NCBI GenBank assembly: GCA_001600055.1 | Contig: BCIV01000002.1 | Span: forward strand, 1,120,287-1,184,286 | Direction of reading: 5' to 3' | From: Filobasidium wieringae | Taxonomy: Eukaryota > Basidiomycota > Tremellomycetes > Filobasidiales > Filobasidiaceae | Length of the DNA stretch: 64,000 nt | In this document: in pieces, positions 33,995-45,333 of the stretch | Layout: every line of letters starts with the position of its first letter | Numbering within the stretch: the first letter of the stretch is position 1 | The notes under the pieces: model-generated | Seen by the model: only the letters and a program-made list of their open reading frames with translations | Told to the model about the DNA's origin: nothing | The model's database searches: none | Position numbers and translations under genes: made by a program

Positions 33995-36197
33995 ATGGAC
34001 ACCAAACAGTACCTCGCAGACGACCCTCCCTCCATCGTCCCCCTCGCTATCGAACCGCACTTCCAAGCGCTCAACCACACCGAACAGCTCTACTCGCATC
34101 ATCTCAGCCAAGCCTGTTTCGCCGGAACCAGGATCGTATTGCGCCAAGTATCCCCCGAATCCGAATCGATCTACGATCTCATCCTCGCTTTGCACAAGCA
34201 CTGCGATGCGGATTACACCAAGCTCAGGGAAGCGTCGGGCTTGAGCGAGCAGGAGATGCGCGGGTGGTTGAACTACGCCTCCCAGTTCTTGGGGAACGTG
34301 GGGAATTACAAGTCGTTCGGGGATAGTAAATTCATCCCCCGTCTTTCTCCCCTCAAGATCGAGGCCCTCGCGAACCTTTCCCCGGAGACGTCGAGGTTTT
34401 ACGACGGGTGCAAGGACGCGTTGTACGAGACCGAGACGGAGGATCGGATGCATCTCGGTTATCCTCCTCGACATCTCACCACTTATTACCCCTCCTCCCC
34501 TTCCATCACCCGAGACGAGATCGCAGCGATCGCAGAGTTTGTCAAGGCGAATGGGAACCTCTTGCCCGAGAACACCCGGTTGAGGAAATTGGATTCGGGG
34601 GATTACGAGATGATCATCGCTTCCGCTCAGACCGAGCCTTCTTCGAGCGATAGGGATGTCGAGGTGAAGGAATGGACGATGACCCAAGGTCCGGTCGAGG
34701 GCAAAAGATTGACCCTCGTCTATGGGGATCACACCAGGGAGATGAACCAGATCGCTTCCTCCCTCTCCCTCGCGAAAGACTACTCGGCCAATGACGATCA
34801 ACGAAACATGCTCCAAGAATACGTCCACTCGTTCACCACCGGCTCCATGGCGAGTCACGTCAAGAGTCAACGACACTGGATCAAGGATAAATCCCCCTCG
34901 GTCGAATCCAACATCGGGTTCATCGAGACGTACCGAGACCCTCACGGGATAAGGGGAGAATGGGAAGGCTTCGTCGCCATGGTCAACAAAGAACGTACCC
35001 TCGCCTTCTCCGCCCTCGTCCGATCCGCTCCGGAGAACATCAAAAAACTCCCCTGGCCCGAAGCGTTCGAGAAGACGTTCACCGCGCCCGATTTCACCGC
35101 GCCCGATTTCACCGCGCTCGAGGTGTTGACGTTCGCGGGATCGGGGGTTCCCGCGGGGATCAACATCCCCAACTACGATAGCGTCCGTCAAGACCCCCAA
35201 GGCGGGTTCAAGAACGTTTCCCTCAGTAACGTCCTCTCCGCCAAACCTCCTGACGAAAAGGTACCCTTCATCAAGCCGGAGGATATGGGGGTTTACCAGA
35301 AATACGCCGAGTTGGCTTTCGAAGTACAGGTAGGGCTGCATGAACTCCTAGGTCACGGATGTGGGAAGATCCTGCAAGAGACCTCCCCCGGGGTTTATAA
35401 CTTTGATCACGAGAACCCACCCATCAGCCCGCTCACCGATCGACCCATCACGAGCTATTATAGACCGGGGGAAACGTGGGGATCGGTCTTTGGAGGGTTG
35501 GGACCGAGTTATGAGGAATGTAGGGCGGAGTGTGTGGCCATGGCGTTGTGCCCTGATTATGGGATCTTGAAGATCTTTGGGTTTGGGAATGGGGAGGAGG
35601 TGAGTGGAGGGGCGATCGGCGAGGGGTACATCGGACGTGAAGATTGATCCGTTCTTTTCGTTCTCTCATCTCCCTCAAAAGGACATGTACGGGGAAGCCG
35701 GGAACGTGCTCTACGCCGCCTACCTGTCCATGGCCCGAGCCGGAGTGGCCGCTCTACAGTTCTACAACGTGGACGCCAAGAAATGGGGTCAAGCTCACAT
35801 GCAAGCGCGTCACGCCATCCTCAAGGTCTTCCTCACCGAACCGGATTTCTGTTCCCTAGAACACTCCCACCCCGATCTGAGCGACCTCACCATCAGACTG
35901 GATCGAACCAAGATCGCCACGCACGGAAGACCCGCGGTGGAGAGGTTCTTACAGAAACTTCAGATCTTCAAGGCCACTGCGGATCTTCAGGCGGGGAAGG
36001 AGTTGTACGAATCGATCACCAGCGTGGACGACTGGTTCGCTACCAAAGTCAGACCCGCCGTCTTGGCCGCCGCCCCGCCGAGAAAGGTGTTCGTACAGGC
36101 GAACACGTTTGTCAACGGGGACGAGGTCCGGCTCAAGGAATACCCTGCGACTCCTGAAGGTCTCATTCAGAGTTATGCGGATAGGGAGTATATCTAG
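33995..36197 (+). CDS. DPP3: dipeptidyl peptidase III (zinc metallopeptidase M49), 706 aa
   Basis: Exons 33995-35599 and 35682-36197, in phase; the acceptor is AAAAG. The M49 signature is complete: HELLGH at residues 449-454 provides two zinc ligands and the catalytic Glu, and EECRAE at 507-512 provides the third ligand, at the positions usual for the family. Flanking conserved blocks include ESNIGFIETYRDP, NIPNYDSVRQ, GFKNVSLSNVL and YYRPGETWGS. The enzyme removes dipeptides from the N-terminus of small peptides in the cytosol. An in-frame 15-bp duplication (TAPDF twice, 35080-35110) lies just before the GINIPNYD block. No signal peptide is present. Confidence 0.95.
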
Positions 36198-37608
36198 TTT
36201 CGAAGGGCGACGTCGGGTGGCGGGTGGCGCGTGGCTGGGGAGGTTGTATATAGCATGAAACGGTTACCTGTCGCCTTGTATGGGGTAGACACAGATGATG
36301 ATGGCTGAATCTTGAAACGAAGACATTAAAGGCTTGTTTCACTATCAATCGACGATCATTTATCGCTTAATCCAAAGGTTGATTATTCAGCCATTGTAGT
36401 GAAACACTTTGCCGGGGCGTCGATTGAAGCATGGTGTGATGGAAGCAATTCATTTCAACTCCTCCAAGACCAAAGAGCAAGCGGGTGGCCGTGGTATTCA
36501 ATGCAACCATGCTTTCGGGTCCTTCTCTTTGGAGGGAGGCGTAACGTGATTTTCGTCGAAGTTCGGATTGGTACCGACTTTGTTACACTATACGCAGACC
36601 ACAACCGCTCTTGTTAGTAACAAATGGCGCATTCATCGACTTCGAGGGACTGGCACCGTCGCCTACTAGACGGTAGACGGTAGACGGGGTATTTCGAGCT
36701 CGATGCAGAGTCTAGGAGGGGTTCGATGGCTCACGACATATTGATATCATGCAGAGAGGTATTGGTGGACTGCAATGCAAGCAGTAGGTGAAATCCAGCC
36801 TTCAAGCACCTGGTGTTCTCAGGAAGAACTCTCTATACATGCCAAGAAAGCGATTTTCGCCAACGTTGTTCAAAACTGCCAACATCCTGGTCAGATAGTT
36901 GAAACATCGTGTATCACGCTCCTTCCCCAACGTGACAATATCCTTGCCTCACCGATCACACTCACGCTCCTAAACGCGGAGGGATCTAGCACCGCAATGT
37001 GACATCCGGATGCTAGTCACCTCTCGTCGCACACCACGACTCAAGTCTCTATAACAGTCTCATTATATCAGGCTGGTGACAAGCGATCATATGACAGGCC
37101 TGCCGGGTTATAGGCTAGGGGTGAGCATGCGAGGAAGGTTCTACGCCTCCCGCTTCTCCACGCCGTTAAAACTACGATCACGGACAAAGGAGGCAAGATG
37201 GACCGAGTGCACCGCTCTGATCCAGTCGGCGCTGGCCAACGCTTCTCCCCCTACCTCGCTGGATTTTGGGTCGACATTTTGTCTCTGTGAGCACTACGAC
37301 CGACCTATCCTCCCAGATATAATGATTATCAGATTGTTAGAACACGCGTGCTAACCTGGAAGCCCCTTGTCGTCGCCTCTTCACTAACAACGATCAGGGC
37401 CAAAACAGGAACAGGCTGAAGGAGAGGATGAGAGCCCCTGGGAGCACGTCGAGACAGGGATCGAGTCTGTAGTGGCTGTCTCCCAGCAGAAGCTAACATG
37501 GTCTCCACCAGAACGTCTTTCATTCCTCGACATTCGCAAATTCCATACGCGTTTTGCTTATTTGTAAGCCAAACCCACTAACCGCTCAAACCGACCCTTC
37601 CTTCAACT
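36198..37608. other. intergenic, no supported gene
   Basis: A 1.4-kb gap between convergent genes, unusually long for this window. ORFs are short and show no family features. It contains three copies of TAGACGG at 36667-36689. The sequence looks AT-richer than the flanking genes and may include decayed coding matter, but nothing can be named. Confidence 0.5.
36667..36689. repeat. TAGACGG short tandem repeat
   Basis: Three head-to-tail copies of the heptamer TAGACGG followed by GG, read directly in non-coding sequence. Confidence 0.8.
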
Positions 37609-39014
37609 TTACAACTCCTCGTGTCTCCTCCCAGCCCACATTTCCTCCCCTCCATCGCCTCGATCAGCCTCCACCCTTGCTCTAAACCCTAGTTTCTCCA
37701 CATTCACGCGATTCTCATGCTCGTCGAATCCCTGAGTCTTGGTCTCCTGCGAACCGGATTGGGTGGAAGTGACGCTGTGAGAAGGGATAGGTTCCCATGT
37801 ATGTGAAGGGGATGGTGGGGGAGAATTCTCAATCGGTGGGTAACTTTTTCATTAAACAGCGTTAGATTTGTCGGTCCGTCCATCGACCCCACAGACAGAG
37901 AAAGGGTAAACTTACAAGATCCCTTGATCCGGACATATCCCTTCTCCTTCTCTGCCTCCCGATAAACCGGACTCGTCGAACTGAACGGTTGCAGCGCTGA
38001 ACAACTTGTCCTGGAATTTACCCCGGACGAGGAGAGGCCAGTGGATCGTGCTTAGAGTTTGGTTTTGACAAGTAAGCTGATTCGCCATGAGAAGAAGAAG
38101 AAAGGCAAAGGATCAGCGTTCGGACGATTGAGATGAAGCCTTGGTTGAGGAAGTGGAAGAAGGAGAGGACTTACAAGAGGTTCATAACCTTCCCCTTCCC
38201 CCTTTTTCAGAGCGTCCAATATCTGGGATTTAGAATAGAACTGTTTGTCCGAAGGTACGATCTGTGATTACACATGCGTTCTCTTCGGATCAGCTTCAAA
38301 CCCTCGGTGATTTGTGATGGATTACTGACGTCAGATCGAGCTAGGAGTGAAGAAGGGTCGAATTGAGCATGCAGATGATGCATCGTATCGAAGAACATTG
38401 GGACCTGAAATCAACGATATCCCATTGATTAGCAGTCCAGATCGAACTTGTCGATTGATAAAAATGAATGAGAATGAAATGAACCCACCTCCTCTCCCCT
38501 CTCGTACCCCTCTAAACACTCGGGTCTGAGGGTAGAGACGAGTTTCCCTCCAGTAGCCCAACTCCGTTCCCAAACCTCTTCCAACCCTTCTCCGACTTCC
38601 CCCCGCGTCCAATCGTTCTCCCAGCCTTCGTAGACTGATTCAGAACCGTACAGTGGCGAACGAAGGATGAAGGAATGTATCTCCTCTTGAGTGTATGATT
38701 GGGGAGAAGCAGCCGAGGGGGTTGGGGGGATTTGATTACCATCGCAGCTATAAAGACGGATTGTGTTCAGTCTGAGCGGAAAATATGTTTATACCAAGCG
38801 TTACTGACGTATATACATCCAAGCCATCTATCCCCCAACTACCTGGATCTTCTAGATCGGCTTCGAATCTCTGCTTGAAGAGGAAGACTCCACCGGGGTA
38901 GGGAGAACAGCATGAATCTGTTCCTTCGTTTGAGCATGACAGGGTTGATTTTGAGCAAGTTTTTTGGGCTAGAATCGAGGGAACGAGAGCAAAGAATGGG
39001 ATTAGGTGGATCAT
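37609..39014 (-). CDS. secreted RNase T2-like protein, probable pseudoenzyme, 340 aa
   Basis: Six exons on the minus strand: 39014-38809, 38747-38489, 38404-38330, 38261-38175, 38076-37916 and 37843-37609. The start MIHLIPFFALVPSILAQ is a signal peptide. The mature N-terminus has the T2 cysteines and framework (CSKSTLSCSN, DSCCSPYPGG, WGIDGL..CDG, SWATGGKLVSTLRPEC, YPPIEN). Aligned without gaps to the two family active-site motifs (IHGLWPDNCDG and FWEHEWNKHGTC), every catalytic position is replaced: His to Asp63, His to Arg130, Glu to Ser131, Lys to Thr134 and His to Gly135. The fold cysteines and spacing are kept, so this looks like a maintained non-catalytic relative rather than a decaying gene. 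The C-terminal extension is polar. Confidence 0.8.
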
Positions 39015-39238
39015 TGTTGCTGCAGTGTGTGTCGTGGCATGTGAATGGTCGATGTCTACAGAGGAGAAAGCAGATGTGGTCGATGAGGTGGAGTTGGGTG
39101 ACGACCGACCACGCGGGGACCCCGCACTCGAGCTCGATAATTTCCTCATATCGATAATTTACAAAACTCGACCTCTCCATGTTCAATTCAGATTTTCCCT
39201 CGATCTTTCCCTTCAAACAACCTCTTCCCTTCTCAACA

Positions 39239-41147
39239 ATGTCATACCCAAGGGAAACAATACTCTCCACCTCCTCCCTCTCCCCTTATCCCACTTCCTC
39301 CACCGCCCCAACCTCTTCTACACCCAAAACAGCTAGTCCCTCTTCGATAACGCTACACGATCTCCAAACTTCCACCCAAATCCATTCGTTTAAACCCTCC
39401 AACAGTCTAAATCAAGGAGTAGGAGTGGTCAATAGTGAGGAAGGTAGAGGAGGCGGAGTCTTCGTTGTTCAAGAAGGAAAAGCGTTATTGAATTTCTGGG
39501 CATGGCAAAGGGTTCGACTCTCTACTTTTCTCTGTGCCTGTTCCGTTTCTATTGCTAATGGTATGGATCGACTATAGGAACAAATTCAAACTCGAATCCA
39601 CCTTCCTGAAAAGTTATCGTCCTTTATCGTGAGCCCATGTGGTACCTGGGCAGCAGGCGGTTCCTATTCCGGCCATCTATACATTTGGGAGGTCTGTCCG
39701 AACTCCGCTCTATCCAGCCCATATAATTAACATCGGAACTAATCTCATCCCCCTGATTAAACAGATCGCAAGCGGACTACTCCTCTCATCCTTCGACGCC
39801 CACTACAGAAATATAACGACCATCTCCTTCCTCCCCTCCCCCTCCTCCCCCCCTTCCCCCTTCCTCTCCTCAAAACCGACCTATCCCCTCGTCCTGACGA
39901 CTTCATCAGATAGCTCGATCCACTTGTACTCTTTGGCCAGGTTATTGGATAATGCTCCCCAGTTGCAGAACGTGTTACCAGAGCCCGTGGGGCTGTTTAG
40001 GGGTCATACGTTGGGTGTCACTTGTGTTGCTATAGGAAAGGGCGGGGGAAGGGTTTGGACCGGGGGGGAAGATGGTACCGTCCGTGTAAGTCTTTCATAA
40101 CTAGCCTTTCCTTTTTGAGAGGACAGCTTGATCTGACAAGACGATGAAATATACATTAATTAGATCTGGTCGACTTCCCCTCCAAGTCTTTTGACGACAT
40201 TCCACCTTCCTCCTAATCAAACGCCTACTTCGATAACTGTAGATCCCATGGAGAGATTTTTCCATATCTCCACGACCAGCGGGTCGGTACATCTCGTCAA
40301 ACTGTATAGGAGGAGAAAAGAGTTGGGCAGAGAGGGTGGGGAGGTTGGAGACTTGGCAGTGACTGGGAATAACGGAGGGTTGAATGGGAATGGGCCGAAT
40401 GCGTTGGGTGGGTTGGGAGATGTTGCGGTTGCCCTGGGTGGAGGGGAGGGGGAGATCAAGCTGGGTGAAGAAGGGGTTATCAATCTTGGGTAAGATCGGA
40501 TTCCTTCTCCATCGAAAATCAGGAACCTCACTGATGTTGATTCTCGGTGAACGTGTTTACATAGAGTTCCTATCACTCATTTAGTATTATCGGCAAACCA
40601 AACCCAACTCATAAGCGGGACATCAACCGGTCTCATCCATATTCATTCTCTCCCATCACATCAACACCTGAAAACCATCTCCACCCACTCGGGATACCCC
40701 ATCACCCACTTGAGCCTGCTCTCCCGTCCTCCTGACCTGGTCGGACATCTTTCCCTAGGGAGTTACGGACAAGAATCAAACGCTCACGATCAGGGGGGAG
40801 AGTATAGTTTGATGGAAGTCAGGTCGTTCGAGAGGATGAGGGTGGGGAGGAAAGAGAGGGAGGAACACGAGGTGGCTTTGATGCTCGGGTACAAATCCGG
40901 CTGGGAAGAACTCGACGAGCTCGACCCGAGGTTCTTTGATGAACGTGATCAATTGGGAGAATTCGGTCAGGATACGTTTTCGAAGGGGACGATGGGTGGA
41001 CAGGATAACGTTCAGAAAGTACAGGATTTACAGGCAGAGTTGGACAAGGTCAGGGGTCAATTGAAACGAGCCAAGGAGATTAACGATGAGATGTGGAAGG
41101 GAGTCGTGAAGAGGTCTTTTGCTGCTGGAGCGGAGGGAGAGGAGTAG
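39239..41147 (+). CDS. IPI3: IPI3/WDR18-like WD40 protein of the Rix1 complex, 538 aa
   Basis: Exons 39239-39511, 39578-39691, 39765-40085, 40164-40489 and 40565-41147, in phase. The start MSYPRETIL has A at -3; an in-frame upstream ATG at 39179 is less likely. WD-type blades are visible as FIVSPCGTWAAGGSYSGHLYIWE, TTSSDSSIHLYSLARLLD, GHTLGVTCVAIGKGG..GGEDGTVRIW and ISGTSTGLIHIHSLPSH. The C-terminus is a coiled coil (QKVQDLQAELDKVRGQLKR). The DSSIHLYSL blade and the coiled-coil tail fit Ipi3/WDR18, which acts with Rix1 and Ipi1 in ITS2 processing and late 60S maturation. It is divergent from the RNase T2-like gene across 224 bp. Confidence 0.8.
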
Positions 41148-41380
41148 ACAACATAGACCGACGGTAGAAGGACGCTTTGTAGTATGCGTTTTCGATATTA
41201 CATGTTTCGGGTTTCATGCGTTTTGGAGGTCGTCCGTCCACCTCATCGCTCATCGCTCAAGGTTCATCGGCCGAAGATTGAAATGATCCGATGCGATATA
41301 ATAGCAACGCACAGATACTGATACACTCGCAGTTCATCCATACGCTCGTACAAACCTGAACAGATACCTAAAATAATAAA

Positions 41381-42847
41381 ATGGCTGGAAAGAGGTGAGC
41401 TCTAGCTGTCTAAAGAGCTAGTTTCGAAGAGGAGAGCATTACTCAGACTCGGATTTGAACAGTTTCAAAATCGTCGTCCTTCCCGGAGACGGAATCGGTC
41501 AGTCCTATCTCCGACCAGCAATGCAGTTGAAACTCATTCAATCATGCTTCACCTACAGGCCCTGAAGTAACCGCCGAAGCCGTCAGAGTATTAGAGACTA
41601 TCTCTTCCAAAACCGACCTCGTCCTCTCCCTCGAGTCCCACCCGTTCGGTGGAGCAGGGATCGACGCGCATAACGACCCTCTTCCTTCTACCACCCTTGC
41701 CGCTTGCAAATCCGCAGATGCCGTCCTTCTTGGAGCAGTCGGCGGTCCCAAATGGGGAGTCGGACCCGTTCGACCCGAACAAGGATTGTTGAGGATCAGA
41801 AAGGAGTTGGGTCTTTATGCCAACATCAGACCTGCTAATTTCATTAGCGAGGGTCTTCTGAAGCATAGTCCCCTAAAGGAGGAGAACGCTAGGGGGACTG
41901 ATATGATCGTCGTTAGGGAGCTGATTGGAGGAATTTGTGAGTGCAGGGTTCTGATGCAATTGTCAAGTGGATGGCACGTCAAGCTGATTCAACCCTTTTC
42001 TAGACTTTGGAGAGAGGAAAGAAGCCGACGAGAAGGGTGAAGCCTACGATATCTGTTCCTACTCCGACCCCGAGATCCGTCGAATCACTAGAGTAGCATG
42101 TCAAATCGCTCTTACTACCACTCCACCCCTCCCCATCCACTCCATCGACAAGGCGAACGTCTTGGCTACCAGCAGGTTGTGGAGAAAGACGGTCACTGAT
42201 GTAGTGGAGAACGAATTCAAGGGCAAGGGTTTGAAGTTGGATCACATGCTTGTGGATTCCGCTGCCATGATCATGGTCGCCAGTCCCCGAAAACTCAACG
42301 GAGTCATCTTGACTGAGAACTTGTTTGGAGATATGTGAGTCATGCTGAAAGCTTCAAGAAGGAGAAAAAGCGAGCTCATGGGCGTTTGGGTTTGAATAGC
42401 CTCTCGGACGAAAGCTCGGTTATTCCCGGTTCCCTGGGTCTGTTGCCTTCTTCTTCCCTTGCAGGAGCTCCTGATCCCAAAGAGACCGTCATGGGATTGT
42501 ACGAACCGTGAGTCATTCCTTTTCGATGAAACGTTACTAAAGGATGGATGCTGATCTCGACCTCGGCGGACAAACGTAGAATCCACGGTTCCGCACCTGA
42601 CATCGCCGGTCAATCCATCGCCAACCCTATCGGTACCATCCTCTCCGCCGCCATGATGCTCCGGTATTCTCTCGGTCGATCGGAAGAGGCCGACCTTATC
42701 GAACGAGCGGTCGAGAGAGTTTTGGACCCCGTCGAGAAGGGTGGGTTTGACTACAGGACCAAGGATTTGGGTGGACAGAGGGGAACGAAAGAGGTCGGGG
42801 ATAAGATTGTCGAGGTCTTGGAGAAGTTGTTGGACGAGAGGAAGTAG
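41381..42847 (+). CDS. LEU2: 3-isopropylmalate dehydrogenase, 377 aa
   Basis: Six exons: 41381-41394 (14 nt), 41463-41497 (35 nt), 41559-41936, 42004-42334, 42400-42507 and 42580-42847, all in phase. The protein opens with [15 protein letters not shown], the dinucleotide-binding start of the isocitrate/isopropylmalate dehydrogenase family. It carries [33 protein letters not shown] (substrate arginines), the [13 protein letters not shown] loop, [12 protein letters not shown], and the family signature [13 protein letters not shown], then [12 protein letters not shown]. It catalyses the third step of leucine synthesis, oxidising 3-isopropylmalate with NAD. The first two coding exons are very short. 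Length is normal for the family. Confidence 0.97.
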
Positions 42848-43124
42848 TGGACGAAGTGAGGCTGAGATATGTAGAACAAAATGAATTCGAGATGGAAAGG
42901 CGCTTGACTTTGTGTTGCGCGTTCTAAATTAGAAGTTGTCGTAATGTGATCATATTTCTCAATGACCGTTCCAGATCTTGGACGTCACATCCCTTCAACC
43001 GTTACCTTCACACAACAACATACCAGCTTTTAGACCATTTGTCACATCCAGAGATGTCCTCACCGTCCTAGCCCTTTAGTCGCTGTGATTTCGCTCGAGA
43101 AGGATATTCCTAGCTTTCTCTGTC

Positions 43125-44609
43125 ATGGTCAAAGTATTCTCGGATTCCCATCGTTTGTGAGCACTGAAGTTGCTCTGGCTCGCTCAAGCCCTGACTTACA
43201 AATCTGTTACTAGTGATGATCAACCTTCTACGGTCCTCCTCGCATTCTACCTCCGTTACCCTAATCCTCATGCAAAACACGTCCTCTCGTGCGATGTCAT
43301 CTCCCGGTCTATCGACCCCGTCAAATCCTCTATAACAACTCAACGGCTTATCCTGAAGAAAGGGATTGTACCAAGATGGGCACGTACCTGGCTAGAGAAT
43401 TGGGGAATGATGGGCGGAGGCGGATTGGAAGCTTGGGTTCTGGAGGAAAGCGAGGTGAGGAGGTTTTATCAAGAGGGTTACGTGAAAACGTGAACGTATT
43501 ACTCATACGATAACGACGATCATTCAAAGGTCACCATCGATCCGAAAACGAATCAACCTATCTTGACGTCAATGACGAGAAACATCTCCCACAAGAAGAT
43601 TATCCATGTAGCCGAATCGACCTCTTTCCATCCTGCTTCTCGGTACGTCACCCTTCATGAGGTCTTACGAATCCTAGTCTCACAACCTGTTCTCTCCTCC
43701 CTCACTGTCGAATACAACAGAGGGACTCTACAGAAAACGACAGCTTATGTCTCCTCCAATTTTGGATCGGGTTCAGGTTTGACGGCTCTTGTCAGAGGCA
43801 GAATTGAGACCTACGGTGCGAGTAGATTTGAGAGAAACGCCCGGAATGTGAGTTTCCGCCGAGTTGTCGCTGCTCCCGAAATCAAGGCTGAAGGGCTAAT
43901 GGATTGTCTTCAATAACAACAGGCGAGGGAGGGAATGTCTTTAATACTATCGTTACTGCGAAACTACGAGCCATTACCTCAAACGGCAGAATCCTCCTCC
44001 GCATCACCCTCCTTCCTGCCCTCGCAGTCTAGCCCCGAAGCATCTTCATCCTCGACCTCTTCACAACCTTCATACAACAGGACATACGCAACACGTCAGA
44101 ACGTATCCCAAGCACATTCCGGTTCTACGCCAAGTCCCGGACAGTATCAGACATCCGAAAATTCAACAGGTGGATGGGCTAGAGGAAGGAGATTTAGATA
44201 CGATTGGACCCCTGACGAAAACCCGGCTAGAGCAGGTGAAAACTCTGGACCGGGTCGAGGATTTATGAGGGTGGGATTTAGAAGGGTTGACAGGGCAGAA
44301 GACGAGGACGAGCCATCCTCAACATACGAAACCGCGGAAGGAGGATCGTCTATAATGGGCGGAACTGAAGATGACCCAACAATGCGGGTTAGCACAAGAA
44401 GACCTGAAACCGATGTATCAACAAGTAGTAGCACAAGCACATCTCAACAACCAACACTATCAGCGCCAATACAAACACGACACACACAAGAATTACCACC
44501 GTCTTTTTTCTTGTCTCGTCGAAATCCCGGTTTGTTCCCCGACATACGAGAAAGATTGCAATCCATCCGAATGCAAACAAACAGAAACGAAACAGAAACG
44601 GGCCAGTGA
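43125..44609 (+). CDS. PRELI/UPS-family mitochondrial lipid transfer protein with long C-terminal tail, 399 aa
   Basis: Exons 43125-43156, 43214-43454, 43530-43642, 43721-43847 and 43923-44609, in phase. The first about 195 residues form a PRELI/MSF1 domain: MVKVFSDSHRF, LAFYLRYPNPHAKHVLSCDV, TQRLILKKGIVPRWAR, HKKIIHVAESTSFHP, and ETYGASRFERNARNAREGM. Ups proteins carry phosphatidic acid or phosphatidylserine between mitochondrial membranes with Mdm35. The domain alone is the usual full length; here about 200 extra residues follow, rich in Ser, Thr, Glu and Gln and probably disordered. Whether it corresponds to Ups1, Ups2 or Ups3 is not clear. Confidence 0.85.
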
Positions 44610-45333
44610 GACAGGATTTGTAAAACAACAGTAAACAGATGAACAGATGAACAAATGCCTGTCGCCCTATGCCTTCACTGACCGGTCCCTTTTTCAGCTG
44701 ATGAGCGAGCGATAAAGGCGTTTGTCATTACCGGAACTACAACACGTGCCTCCAAATGTCAAAATATACGTTTCCTAGAGGTGCCATAGGACAGATATCA
44801 TCAAGACGAATTCGAGCTTACCTGACGGAGGACTGTCAACTTGAGGAAAGAGACCGGGGGGCCTGACTGTTGGTCTGGGTCGTCAATGGGATGTGTGGAC
44901 TTGGAAGGGTCGACCTGTGTCTGATCGCTTATCCGGTTACAAATACCATATAGATGACCTCGAGCTTGCAGGAGCGTTACTTTGCTTACATTCTCTCTTG
45001 AGCTTCTGCAAGGTCGTAGTCACGCTACTATAAGAGATGCCATGCTCGCCAGAGATCTGTTGACTGGATTTAGTCGAGTCTCGCGATTCGATTTCAGATC
45101 CTTCTAGACGATTAGCACGGTGCTTTGGGCCTAGGCTGAACGGCGATTCGAAGCGCCCATCATATTGGTTGAAACATCGCTTCTATTAGTGGTGACTGGC
45201 GGTATCATCACCAAACTCGTGACGTGTAGCCCTACGGCTACCGCCGTAGGCGTAGACAAGAAGTAAAGAAAAGCTGGGACGAAGATGCGGAAGATTATAT
45301 TGATATGAAAACATGATGAACAAATGATAGACT
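44610..45333. other. intergenic, no supported gene; contains a perfect hairpin
   Basis: A 0.7-kb gap between convergent genes. CCTACGGC (45231-45238) and GCCGTAGG (45243-45250) form eight perfect pairs around TACC. The hairpin lies about 85 bp beyond the predicted stop of the minus-strand fusion gene and could be in its 3' UTR. No other feature is seen. Confidence 0.5.

Noticed and set aside
33743..35341. A 532-codon open frame on the minus strand
   Set aside because: It is the antisense shadow of DPP3, whose plus-strand frame has complete M49 motifs. Codon bias of the real gene keeps the opposite frame open.
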